DNA from: Flavobacterium agricola
GTDB taxonomy: Bacteria > Bacteroidota > Bacteroidia > Flavobacteriales > Flavobacteriaceae
Assembly (NCBI RefSeq): GCF_025919725.1
Contig: NZ_CP081495.1
Coordinates: 496,001-560,000 of the forward strand
DNA length: 64,000 nucleotides
Reading direction: 5' to 3'
This document shows, piece by piece, positions 7,933-15,628 of the stretch. Within the stretch, counting starts at the first letter, position 1. Each line of letters starts with the position of its first letter. The notes beneath the pieces are model-generated. The model did no database searches and had not been told where the DNA came from. It saw only the letters and a list, made by a program, of their open reading frames with translations. The translations under genes were made by a program, and so were the position numbers.

Positions 7933-8793
7933 TTGCAACGATTCGAACGAAATATTTCTATTTTAGGTCGAAGTAAACGCACGTTCGATAATTATTCACG
8001 CCATGTAGCTGCCATGGCACTTCATTTTGGCTGTTTACCTACCGAATTAGATCCCGAACAGGTTAAAGATTATCTTTTTGAACTACAACAACGTTCCAAT
8101 TCTCCTTCTCAATCGTATTTTAAACACACGGTTTACGGTCTTCGATTCCTTTTAAAAACTGAAAATCTACCGTACGATTATCTTCATTTGCCATCTATTC
8201 CTAAAGAGAAAAAACTTCCTGTTATTTTAAGTCGGGAAGAAATTTGGAAGCTGCTTCAACATGCGGATTTACTTAAACATCGCCTTTTAATTGGATTGAT
8301 TTACAGTTGTGGACTTCGTTGTATGGAAGTTCGAAATATTGAACTCAAACATCTCGATTTCGATAGAAAACTCCTTCATATCGTTCAAAGTAAAGGGAAG
8401 AAGGATCGTTATGTTCCACTTTCTGATCATATCATTCGAGGAATTAAAAAATATATTTCAGTTGAACATCCTACTACATTTTTATTTACAGGAAACACTA
8501 AAGATTCCAAAGGATTTGATTCGCGTTATAGCCAACGTGGCGTTCAATGGGCGATTCAATCGGTTTGTAAAAAGGCTGGAATTTTAAAAGATGTACACAC
8601 GCATACCTTGCGCCACAGTTATGCTACCCATTTGTTGGAAGATGGTGTAAATATTCTTCAGGTTCAGAAACTGATGGGGCACGAGCGCATCGAAACTACG
8701 ATGGAATACTTGCATGTTTGTCAATTGGAGCAACAAAAAGTACACAGTCCGCTTGATACCGTTTTTGCGCTATGCAGCCGCAATGGGAAGTAG
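7933..8793 (+). CDS. Tyrosine recombinase, cassette 6
   Basis: A site-specific tyrosine recombinase: SAM-like N-terminal domain with LxRSxRTxxxY, then a catalytic domain with R129 (CGLRC), the beta-strand lysine in SKGKKDR, H224-x-x-R227 (HTLRH), H250 (GHE) and Tyr259 (TTMEYLH). The open frame extends upstream to 7855, adding about 26 family-like residues. ATG 7844 would read into it if the A tract at 7853-7860 had nine rather than eight A. The last 22 bases overlap the IS91-type transposase. It could move the flanking cassettes, or belong only to the IS91-type element; the sequence alone does not decide, and an IntI identity is unproven. Confidence 0.85.
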   Translation: MQRFERNISILGRSKRTFDNYSRHVAAMALHFGCLPTELDPEQVKDYLFELQQRSNSPSQSYFKHTVYGLRFLLKTENLPYDYLHLPSIPKEKKLPVILSREEIWKLLQHADLLKHRLLIGLIYSCGLRCMEVRNIELKHLDFDRKLLHIVQSKGKKDRYVPLSDHIIRGIKKYISVEHPTTFLFTGNTKDSKGFDSRYSQRGVQWAIQSVCKKAGILKDVHTHTLRHSYATHLLEDGVNILQVQKLMGHERIETTMEYLHVCQLEQQKVHSPLDTVFALCSRNGK

Positions 8794-9869
8794 CTGATGT
8801 GCTGAGAAAAGTTGATTTATCCCATCAAAACTTCACAGTTCATCAAGAGAAAACACTTCGCGCATTAACGCTTTGTCGAACTGCTGCTTTGGGCGGACAT
8901 GTAGATGCTTGTGATGCTTGCGGAACTATCAGCATCAGTTACAACAGTTGTCGCAATCGGCACTGTCCAAAATGTCAAGGTCATAAACGCGAAGAATGGA
9001 TTCAAGCTCGCGAACATGATTTATTGCCCTGTTCGTATTATCATGTAGTTTTCACTTTGCCCGATACGCTTAATGGATTAGCGATTCATCAACCACAATT
9101 GATTTATAAAATTTTGTTTGAATCGGTTTGGGCAACGCTTTCTCAGTTCGGAAGAACCGAAAATATGTATTTAGGAATGATTGCTATTCTACATACTTGG
9201 GGACAAAATTTGAGTTTGCATCCGCATTTACATTGTATTGTTCCTGGTGGTGGAATTGATAGAAATGGAAAATGGAAACGCAAAATAAAAACTGATAAAT
9301 ATTTATTTTGTGTAAAAGCATTGAGCAAGGTTTTTCGAGCCAAATATGTCGCACTGTTGCGTAAAGAAAGGTTAGCTAATCAGCAATTATATGATGAGCT
9401 GTTTACTAAAAATTGGGTGGTTTATGCCAAACGTCCTTTTGGTGGACCAAAGCAAGTAATCGAATATTTAGGACGATATACGCACAAAGTGGCAATTAGT
9501 AACCATCGTATTAAAAACGTAAGCCAACAAGAAGTTACTATTAGTTACAAAGATTATAAAGATAACAGCAAAACCAAAGAGCTCACACTTAAGAATGAAG
9601 AATTTACTCGTCGATTTAGTTTACATATTCTGCCTAAACGCTTTGTTCGAATCAGGCATTACGGCATTTTAAGTAGTAGTTGGAAACGCGGTAAACTACA
9701 ACAACTACAAGAAGATTTAAATATCATCCGACCGATAGTTGAACCGAAAACCCAACATAGAAAATGTTCTTGTTGCAAGGTCGGCAATCTAGTTACGTTA
9801 CATGTTTTTGGACAAAGAGGACCGCCAAAAGCGTATCTTATCGGAAATACACTTGCGCCTGTGAATTAA
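8772..9869 (+). CDS. tnpA: IS91-family (HUH, Y2-type) transposase
   Basis: N-terminal zinc-binding domain with CDACG and CRNRHCPKCQ cysteines, then the HUH motif HPHLHCIVPGGG and a downstream catalytic tyrosine region YLGRYTHKVAI, as in IS91 rolling-circle transposases. Length (365 aa) is close to normal. It begins inside the 3' end of the recombinase gene, so the two are coupled. GAAC at the left end of the unit and GTTC at the right end resemble the IS91-type target tetranucleotide, which offers an alternative explanation for how this unit arrived. Confidence 0.88.
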   Translation: MQPQWEVADVLRKVDLSHQNFTVHQEKTLRALTLCRTAALGGHVDACDACGTISISYNSCRNRHCPKCQGHKREEWIQAREHDLLPCSYYHVVFTLPDTLNGLAIHQPQLIYKILFESVWATLSQFGRTENMYLGMIAILHTWGQNLSLHPHLHCIVPGGGIDRNGKWKRKIKTDKYLFCVKALSKVFRAKYVALLRKERLANQQLYDELFTKNWVVYAKRPFGGPKQVIEYLGRYTHKVAISNHRIKNVSQQEVTISYKDYKDNSKTKELTLKNEEFTRRFSLHILPKRFVRIRHYGILSSSWKRGKLQQLQEDLNIIRPIVEPKTQHRKCSCCKVGNLVTLHVFGQRGPPKAYLIGNTLAPVN

Positions 9870-9954
9870 CTTTTACGGGTAAGGGAACTTGTGTTTGGTT
9901 GAATCGAAAAACAACAAAAAACGATTGAAACAGCACAATTTCAACCACAAAAAA

Positions 9955-9978
9955 AGCAGTAATCCTAAAATTACTGCT
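9955..9978. other. Hairpin downstream of the IS91-type transposase
   Basis: Nine-base perfect arms AGCAGTAAT / ATTACTGCT in the 170-bp non-coding stretch after the transposase. No T tract follows on the plus strand; an A tract precedes it, so it would terminate leftward transcription. It could alternatively be a structured end of the rolling-circle element. Confidence 0.45.
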
Positions 9979-10039
9979 CGTATATCTTAAAGTCATACTT
10001 CGACAACTCCATAATACTTTATTAGCTTCCTACGGTTCC

Positions 10040-10093
10040 GTTCAACGGGCTTTCATCTCGTGCCCTCCGGGCAAGACGAAAGCTTAGTTATTG
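10040..10093. repeat. attC-like site (f), 54 bp
   Basis: A short site close to classic resistance-integron attC size. GTTCAAC (exact RYYYAAC) opens it, then GCTTTC..TGCCC TCC GGGCA..GAAAGC forms a hairpin with one mismatch and two extra bases on one arm (CTTTCATCTCGTGCCC against GGGCAAGACGAAAG). The right core is irregular: GTTATTGGCGG, where only TTGGCGG matches the far end of the next unit. Confidence 0.6.
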
Positions 10094-10103
10094 GCGGTAG
10101 TTT

Positions 10104-10874
10104 TTATCTTATTCTGCTCAGGATTTCTTTCAGTTTGGGTTCAATTTTAAGTTCGTCAAATAGTTTTTTCGATAAATTTAAGGAGTTCTCAAAAGCCAAA
10201 ACTATGTTTTTAGGATTTAAGTCAGATGTTACTTTTTTATACGCTGAATACCAAATTACATCAATGTCCTTTTCGAGATTTTTAGTCGGACTTTCCCAAT
10301 GTTGCGTTTTGGTTGTTCTTACTCTTATAAGCCAAAGCAAGTATTTCTGAACATTTGATAAACTGTGATGAGCGTGAGCAAATTCTTCTCTTTTAATCAA
10401 GTTGCTTGTTGTCAGTACAACATTCAGTAATGATTGGCTTAACCACAAGATATTTTCATTTGTTATTCTTTCTGGGGATTTTGTTCCGATTTGATTAAGC
10501 GTTTTCGTTAAAAGTCCGTCTTTGTCGATTAGATTCATTTGGTCAAAATCGCTAAATTCAACAATTCCGTCCCAGGATTTGATAATTTCAATTTCCTCCG
10601 TTTTTAAAAAATGAAATTCTCCTCTGACCATATTGTCGAAAATAGCCACTTCACTTCCATATTCGTTGGTAAAATATAATGCAACCGGATGAATTTGGTT
10701 TACCCATTTTTCGGCTGAAAAGTCTTCTTTACTTTTCAAGAAAATATAAAATTCGATGTCGGAATATTGGTCTCCTTCGTTTTTTGTAAATGAACCATAC
10801 ATAAAAACGGCGGAAATATTTTCGTCTTGTTGAGCTAATAATTTTGTTTTGTCAATCATTTGTAACTGTGTCAT
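10104..10874 (-). CDS. lnu: Lincosamide nucleotidyltransferase, cassette 7
   Basis: A 256-residue nucleotidyltransferase. Near the N-terminus (about residues 23-40) it has MYGSFTKNEGDQYSDIEFYI, the GS..x9..SDxE metal/nucleotide motif, followed by the segments EVAIFDNMVRGEFHF, WLSQSLLN and LIKREEFAHAHHSLSNVQKY that I recall from the Lnu(F)/Lnu(G)/LinB-type lincosamide enzymes, several of which are integron cassettes. Members transfer a nucleotide onto lincosamides in the cytosol. It lies in the last unit, oriented like the other cargo. The exact lnu class cannot be fixed without comparison, and an aminoglycoside-type substrate is possible but less likely. Confidence 0.82.
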   Translation of the reverse strand: MTQLQMIDKTKLLAQQDENISAVFMYGSFTKNEGDQYSDIEFYIFLKSKEDFSAEKWVNQIHPVALYFTNEYGSEVAIFDNMVRGEFHFLKTEEIEIIKSWDGIVEFSDFDQMNLIDKDGLLTKTLNQIGTKSPERITNENILWLSQSLLNVVLTTSNLIKREEFAHAHHSLSNVQKYLLWLIRVRTTKTQHWESPTKNLEKDIDVIWYSAYKKVTSDLNPKNIVLAFENSLNLSKKLFDELKIEPKLKEILSRIR

Positions 10875-10909
10875 TTTTCTAATTTTTAAAAATTAATAAT
10901 AGAAAACTC

Positions 10910-10930
10910 CATTACTTTTTAAAAGTAATG
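10910..10930. other. Palindrome upstream of lnu
   Basis: Perfect ten-base arms CATTACTTTT / AAAAGTAATG around a single T, 36 bp upstream of the lnu start. It may be an operator or a terminator shielding lnu. Confidence 0.45.
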
Positions 10931-11287
10931 AAAAAGTTTGAGTTTATTTATTTTGGACAGTTACTTATAGCTTCATCGGATTATATTTTTTTATGTTTAA
11001 CATTCTGTTTGGTAAAATTACCGCCAACATTATTATACACGAAAGTAATCATTTATTTTCAATTCTCAATAAAATGTTAAAAACATCAAGCTAAGCAGTA
11101 TAGTATCAACTAATAAGATTATAATAAACATTGCGTATTTTATATAATCGTAAATTCAATATCACGCAAGTATTATACAAAATACGCATATAATTAATTT
11201 CTGTAAACTAGATTTTATAAAAAAACTTGGTATAGCAAATAAAAATTTAATATGTAATTGCGGATAACGAGGCAATTAAGTATATAT
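10931..11287. other. Non-coding stretch at right end of cassette array
   Basis: No convincing gene. It contains the probable end of unit 7 (TACCGCCAAC, 11019-11028) and a hairpin at 11133-11187 with arms GCGTATTTTATATAAT and ATTATACAAAATACGC (15/16 complementary). Its GCGTATTT/AATACGC arms recall sites (a)-(c) but lack clear AAC/GTT cores, so it may be a decayed attC-like site. Confidence 0.4.
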
Positions 11288-11320
11288 AAAAAGCGAGATA
11301 TTTCAATTATCTCGCTTTTT
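11288..11320. terminator. Bidirectional terminator
   Basis: Perfect 13-bp stem AAAAAGCGAGATA / TATCTCGCTTTTT with a seven-base loop. The TGA stop of the leftward gene lies in the loop, so the gene's 3' end doubles as its terminator. Confidence 0.75.
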
Positions 11321-11581
11321 ATTTTTTAAAATATTATCGTGTGTTTCTTCATCAATAACTGTAATGTTTTTATCAATGTAGGTTACCTTCTTTTCACCGT
11401 ATTCGTGATTGTGTGTATGATAATGCACTGATCTATCTATATTAAAAAACGGCTTTTTATCTTCTTTATAGTAGTCTTTGCCATAATTTCTTCCAAAGAA
11501 CAAATCAAAAAGGCCAGTGAATAAGTAATACCCACCAGCTACGCATATTATAAAGAAAACAATTAAATATATAAATGCCAT
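11303..11581 (-). CDS. Small membrane protein (92 aa), prophage region
   Basis: One strong N-terminal transmembrane helix (about residues 3-25) followed by a charged, histidine- and tyrosine-rich cytoplasmic tail (SVHYHTHNHEYGEKKV). It faces away from the fibre gene, sharing a 90-bp divergent intergenic region. Phage morons often have this size and orientation. Family not recognised. Confidence 0.55.
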   Translation of the reverse strand: MAFIYLIVFFIICVAGGYYLFTGLFDLFFGRNYGKDYYKEDKKPFFNIDRSVHYHTHNHEYGEKKVTYIDKNITVIDEETHDNILKNKKRDN

Positions 11582-11649
11582 AAATCAAAAATACGAAAAA
11601 AAACAAGCATATTATGCGTGTTTTTAATTTAGAATTATTTTAAATAGTG

Positions 11650-11657
11650 TATATTTG
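11650..11657 (+). promoter_or_regulatory. Candidate Bacteroidota -7 element for fibre gene
   Basis: TATATTTG matches TAnnTTTG and sits 21 bp before the ATG at 11678. No clear TTG -33 box is seen. Confidence 0.5.
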
Positions 11658-11677
11658 TTAAGTTTTAATATGTGATT

Positions 11678-13345
11678 ATGAATGGTTTAAATAGTAACGA
11701 TAGAGAGTTGTTAAGACGATTAACTGAGAGGTTAAATCTTATTGAATCAAATGCTAAACGCATTGATGAATTGCCTTATAAAACTATAATTGATAACTCT
11801 GATAAAATACATATCTCTGACAATGGCACTTCAAAATATATAACTGTTCAGGAGTTACTTTCTGCAATTAAATCACAAAAATTTGACCATATCATTTTTA
11901 TCAATGGATTGAATATTAGTGGAACTTTATTAACTGTTGAAAGTGCGAGCTGGTCTATTTCAGAAGTCATAAATAGTTTAGTTAACAAATTTGAAATTGA
12001 AATTCCGTACGCCAAAATAGGTCATTCTCGAACTGATATTTTAATAGCAAAGCGCAATAATGAACTTCAGGTTGTTTTTGGTAGTGAGAACGAGGGTATT
12101 TCATTTGCACCACCATTGCCTCCAAATACCGTTCTTATAACAACTCTAGACGTAACTGATAATTCTATTAATTCAATGCCTGGTGAAATTGGCATCAATA
12201 ATTTTATCCCCTTAGCTGGAACTAATAAGATTACCGGTGATTTATTATCAAAAAAAAAAACGTTTACAATTGGAAATAGTGATTTTCAAATTGTTGCTAA
12301 TTCTGCTGGAGAAGATCCAAGTTTTAGAATAAACGATACAACTAATGGAAACAGTTTACTTACATTAAAAAAAGATAAAGCTGCTTTTAATGTTAATGGT
12401 TCATGGTTCACTTTTGAAAATGATCATTTATACATTTGGGATAAGAATAACCGGCAACACGTGATTGGAGGTGGCGAATTTACTTCTCGAGGTAACAAAA
12501 AATTTGTTGTACATCAAAATACTAGAATTCATGGTGTCACTTATCAAGAAGATGATAAAACAGCTAATTCTTGGTATGATATAACTATACCAAATTTTGC
12601 TAATTATTTTAGCAGACTGCAACTTCCAAACACTAACGGAACAGTTAGGAATCTTCCCACTAATATTAATGGACATTATGCAGATAATACAGGAGCTGTA
12701 AATATTAAAGAAACATTTCCGGATAGGGCTAGTAAGGGTGTTTTTAATTATACAGAGTCAGCTGATTTAGCCATAAATATTATTGATATAGATTGTGAAA
12801 CCATTTTTGTTATTAATGCATCAAAATTAAGTTCTTTAAAATTTCCTGAAGGCTCATTGTATGATGGTAAAGTCATTCGAATTGTAAATATGCGTCCTGG
12901 AATTTTGGAGTTAAGACATTTACACAACTCTCCTCAAATCGCATCTAAATTCGAGTTTTTCGATAATACTAATTATACCATGTATCAGTTCGAAACGCTT
13001 AGTTTATTTTTTGACAGGGGAGTATTTAAATATTTAGACACTAATAGGCAAAATCAAGGAATTCGTCACGTGAATTCTTCTGTTTATTATGCTCCGGCAA
13101 GTGTTCATGGAGCAACTTTATATATCAGTACTAACTGTAATTTATTTATTCCATCTCCATCAGATGCTACTAAAGAATTTAATTTTACTATTATAACAGC
13201 ATCTGGAGCAACGGCTGTATTAATAACTTCAGGTTGGACTGTGGTTGCTCCGACAGGACTTAAATTAGGACCGAGTAAATCGGGTTTTATTGGTAGAGTT
13301 GGTAGTACAAGTACTGTTCTGGTAAAAGGAGAATTTACAAATTAA
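11678..13345 (+). CDS. Prophage tail fibre-like protein
   Basis: About 555 residues from the ATG at 11678 (an in-frame GTG at 11672 is possible). The N-terminus has a short helical, coiled-coil-like segment (NDRELLRRLTERLNLIESNAKRIDEL) and an HISDNG..YITVQELL pattern typical of fibre attachment regions in Bacteroidota phages. The body is glycine/asparagine-rich and beta-like, with a C-terminal half rich in short repeats of SG/TG turns. It would form the receptor-binding fibre. The following small genes are closely spaced, so probably one late operon. Confidence 0.65.
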   Translation: MNGLNSNDRELLRRLTERLNLIESNAKRIDELPYKTIIDNSDKIHISDNGTSKYITVQELLSAIKSQKFDHIIFINGLNISGTLLTVESASWSISEVINSLVNKFEIEIPYAKIGHSRTDILIAKRNNELQVVFGSENEGISFAPPLPPNTVLITTLDVTDNSINSMPGEIGINNFIPLAGTNKITGDLLSKKKTFTIGNSDFQIVANSAGEDPSFRINDTTNGNSLLTLKKDKAAFNVNGSWFTFENDHLYIWDKNNRQHVIGGGEFTSRGNKKFVVHQNTRIHGVTYQEDDKTANSWYDITIPNFANYFSRLQLPNTNGTVRNLPTNINGHYADNTGAVNIKETFPDRASKGVFNYTESADLAINIIDIDCETIFVINASKLSSLKFPEGSLYDGKVIRIVNMRPGILELRHLHNSPQIASKFEFFDNTNYTMYQFETLSLFFDRGVFKYLDTNRQNQGIRHVNSSVYYAPASVHGATLYISTNCNLFIPSPSDATKEFNFTIITASGATAVLITSGWTVVAPTGLKLGPSKSGFIGRVGSTSTVLVKGEFTN

Positions 13346-13348
13346 GAT

Positions 13349-13678
13349 ATGAGTGCAATAAGAAACATGATACTTAGCCAGGGAAAAGGCGGAACTGCTT
13401 TGGTAATAACATATCAAAGTAGATCGTACGCTTCCCTTGAACTTGGGATGTCAGAAATGATGGAGATATATTATAGAGGAGATGGGCCTTTCTTAGTTAC
13501 TTGGTATAGAAATGGAGTTATGGTTGAAAGTAGATCCGGTGTATCCACTTTTACTACTTCATTTACTGCTAGGGCTGAATATATGACTAGTGTATCGTAT
13601 AGAGTAGAAGTCATTGATTTACATGGTGGTAGGGTTTCGACTAATTTTATAATTTCAAATGGAGATATGGATGCTTAA
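13349..13678 (+). CDS. Small Ig-like prophage protein (109 aa)
   Basis: Begins 3 bp after the fibre stop. The sequence has an Ig/PKD-like beta pattern (GPFLVTWYRNGV, then SYRVEVIDLHGG). Probably a decorating or fibre-associated protein; family not certain. Confidence 0.6.
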   Translation: MSAIRNMILSQGKGGTALVITYQSRSYASLELGMSEMMEIYYRGDGPFLVTWYRNGVMVESRSGVSTFTTSFTARAEYMTSVSYRVEVIDLHGGRVSTNFIISNGDMDA

Positions 13679-13692
13679 TAAAAATTAAAAAT

Positions 13693-14076
13693 ATGTATAT
13701 ACTTGAATCGAATCGTGAACTTATTTATGATGCTTTTGATGAAAGAAAGAAAGCAATAATTCAAATAAGAATGTACCCACTAATTAAACTGAATGAGCTT
13801 AAAAAGTATCAGATTAATATTGAATATTTTAAAGTTAATATTGATGAAACGGGTTTCAGAACTTATGAACTCTTGAGAGTTCGTGAACCAAAGTTCTTAA
13901 CTTATTTAGAGGTAGATAATCAAAGAATTGAATTTAAAGGCGGTGAGCAAGTTACAAGTGAAGAAGAAGATTTTCTTTCAGAACAAATTCTAATTAGTGA
14001 AAACTCAATTAACCCTCCTTTTTTTAGTTCAGCCTCTGATTGGGAGCTATACAAAAGTGATGTTTTATCAGTTTAA
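13693..14076 (+). CDS. Prophage protein of unknown function (127 aa)
   Basis: A soluble, charged 127-residue protein in the fibre-to-lysis interval. No signal peptide, membrane segment or recognised motif. Placement suggests a tail or chaperone role for the fibre, but this is inference only. Confidence 0.55.
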   Translation: MYILESNRELIYDAFDERKKAIIQIRMYPLIKLNELKKYQINIEYFKVNIDETGFRTYELLRVREPKFLTYLEVDNQRIEFKGGEQVTSEEEDFLSEQILISENSINPPFFSSASDWELYKSDVLSV

Positions 14077-14134
14077 AATTTAAAATTAAAGGCAGTGTTC
14101 AGGCTAAATAATACTAACCTTTAATATTTTTTTA

Positions 14135-14674
14135 ATGAAAGATATCGATACCTTTCAGCTGTGTGTACATAAATTTTACACAACCGCAGTATTAGCTTTT
14201 ACATCTTTACCAGGGATGTATATTACTTCATTTTCAGCCATTTTAGCATACTTTTTATCATTAAAAGTCTTATTTGCTATACTTGGACTTTTGTATGTTT
14301 TAGATTTCATAACAGGCTGTGCTGCCGCAATGAAGAAGTATAGAAAAGACTTTGGTGTGTGGTCCTTCAAGTGGTTTAGTTCTGAAATCTTTGCGGGAAC
14401 TATAATTAAAGGCGTTTTCTATATGCTTTTTATTTTCTTCATTTTTATTATTAACGTATTAATCTATAAAAATCACATTCACATTTCTTTATTAAGTTCA
14501 GATCCATTTACCTTGGTTGAGATAGCAATTTTTGTGTGCATGATTCGAGAGATTTGGAGTATTCTATTTGAAAATTTTGAAAAGTTAGGATTTGACTTTC
14601 TGGGGCATATTGAAAAGATTGCTTCTAAAAGTTGGAAAATTATTAACAAAGTAAAAGGAAGTGCAAATGAATAA
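14135..14674 (+). CDS. Phage holin family protein
   Basis: A 179-residue membrane protein with about four hydrophobic segments (roughly 17-40, 45-62, 90-112, 120-142) and the segment VLDFITGCAAAMKKYRKDFG, which matches the toxin-secretion/phage-holin type (D..TG..AA.KK). It would permeabilise the inner membrane for the endolysin. The next gene, a lysin, overlaps its stop codon, supporting the lysis role. Confidence 0.75.
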   Translation: MKDIDTFQLCVHKFYTTAVLAFTSLPGMYITSFSAILAYFLSLKVLFAILGLLYVLDFITGCAAAMKKYRKDFGVWSFKWFSSEIFAGTIIKGVFYMLFIFFIFIINVLIYKNHIHISLLSSDPFTLVEIAIFVCMIREIWSILFENFEKLGFDFLGHIEKIASKSWKIINKVKGSANE

Positions 14675-15197
14675 GCTAGAACCTAAGTATCAGTATTTAC
14701 TAAAAGAATCAGCTCCAGCAATTCTGATTGAGACTTTAAAGGAATATGGTGTTAAAGAGGTTATTGGTTCAAAACATAATCCCAAAGTTCTTGAATATTT
14801 TAAGTCAGTGGGTTGGGGGCATATCAAAGACGATGAAACACCTTGGTGTGGAGCTCTTTTAGGGTATGCAGTTATAAAAGCGGGACTTGTGCCTCCGGTT
14901 ACATGTATTCAAGCATTAAAATGGAATAATTGGGGAGTAAGACAATCTGTTGCTATGTTAGGGGATGTGTTAACTTTTTCAAGAGCAGGAGGTGGCCATG
15001 TTGGGCTTTATGTTGGAGAAGATGAAACTTGTTATCATGTTTTAGGAGGAAATCAATCTAATAGTGTTTGTGTTACTCGCATTCAAAAATCGAGGCTATC
15101 CCAAATACGAAGAACAAACTGGAAAATAGCACAACCTAAAAATGTACGAGTTATTGAATTAGGAGCTTCGGGTTTAATATCTAAAAATGAATTATGA
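14667..15197 (+). CDS. Endolysin-like TIGR02594 family peptidase
   Basis: NlpC/P60-like cysteine peptidase fold with PWCGALLGYA (catalytic Cys), GGGHVGLYVG (catalytic His) and a GGNQSN segment, as in TIGR02594 family proteins. These cut cell-wall peptides. The ATG at 14667 overlaps the holin stop; a GTG at 14661 is a weaker alternative. The position directly between holin and spanin-like gene makes it the prophage endolysin. No signal peptide, so export would depend on the holin. Confidence 0.8.
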   Translation: MNKLEPKYQYLLKESAPAILIETLKEYGVKEVIGSKHNPKVLEYFKSVGWGHIKDDETPWCGALLGYAVIKAGLVPPVTCIQALKWNNWGVRQSVAMLGDVLTFSRAGGGHVGLYVGEDETCYHVLGGNQSNSVCVTRIQKSRLSQIRRTNWKIAQPKNVRVIELGASGLISKNEL

Positions 15198-15628
15198 TGA
15201 AAAGCTATTTGTTATTGCTCTGTATATTGATTGCATCTTGTAGTTCACTTAGAAAATCCGACATTAAAAAAGATATTGCATTAGAAGAAAATTTCACTGA
15301 ATATCGAATTAAGCGGGTAGGTGATACGGTTACATATATTGTTCCTAATGTGATTTTAAAAGACACGGTAGTTTATGCTTACAATAAACAGGGGACTACT
15401 CTTAAAACGACTTATGATGTTTCGGGTAAAGTTACTCAAGTTGATTGTTTTGCTTCTGCTTTTGAGGAGATGCTGAAGCGTTATGATAAATTAGCGTTAG
15501 ACCGATCCATTGAAAAAACGGAAACAGAGCAAAATATTTTAAAACAATTTATTCCTTATTTCTTTTGCCTATTATTTTTGATCATCATAATTCTGCTAAC
15601 TCTAATATATTTTAAAACAAAAAGGTAG
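15194..15628 (+). CDS. Lipoprotein with C-terminal membrane helix, u-spanin-like
   Basis: Starts with a lipoprotein signal peptide ending IASC-SS (lipobox cysteine about residue 16), has a periplasmic region of about 95 residues with an alpha/beta pattern, and ends with a strong transmembrane helix (about 117-140) and a basic KTKR tail. This topology, outer-membrane lipid anchor plus inner-membrane helix, is that of unimolecular spanins that fuse the two membranes in lysis. It overlaps the endolysin stop. Called from topology and context; no sequence family is recognised. Confidence 0.65.
   Translation: MMKSYLLLLCILIASCSSLRKSDIKKDIALEENFTEYRIKRVGDTVTYIVPNVILKDTVVYAYNKQGTTLKTTYDVSGKVTQVDCFASAFEEMLKRYDKLALDRSIEKTETEQNILKQFIPYFFCLLFLIIIILLTLIYFKTKR

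Larger units (their letters stand above)
4180..11028. mobile_element. Integron-like cassette array inserted in a prophage (seven units)
   Basis: Seven consecutive units. Each starts with GTT plus 4-11 specific bases and ends with the reverse complement of that same string followed by AAC. Examples: unit 1 starts GTTAGCGGAAGTCC (4180) and ends GGATTTCCGCTAAC (4821), 13/14 complementary; unit 3 GTTGTACGAA / TTTCGTACAAC; unit 4 GTTAGGCGTT / AACGCCTAAC; unit 5 GTTGTGCGT / ACGCACAAC. Between units lie imperfect palindromes (listed separately) whose outer cores do NOT match each other, because each belongs to a different neighbour. That is the arrangement expected for integron cassettes built by recombination between attC-type sites. 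Phage late genes flank both sides. Cassette genes are on the minus strand, except the recombinase/IS91 unit. Unit 7 ends are less clear (TTGGCGGTA at 10091, TACCGCCAAC at 11019-11028). Confidence 0.7.

Noticed and set aside
8309..8587. 92-codon ORF in another frame of the recombinase
   Set aside because: Shadow frame; catalytic motifs are in the main frame.
7933..8793. Calling the recombinase an integron integrase (IntI)
   Set aside because: The IntI-specific insertion between catalytic patches cannot be confirmed by eye, and the coupling to an IS91-type transposase suggests another clade; left as tyrosine recombinase.
10060..10350. 96-codon plus-strand ORF
   Set aside because: Antisense to the well-supported lnu gene and partly in site (f).
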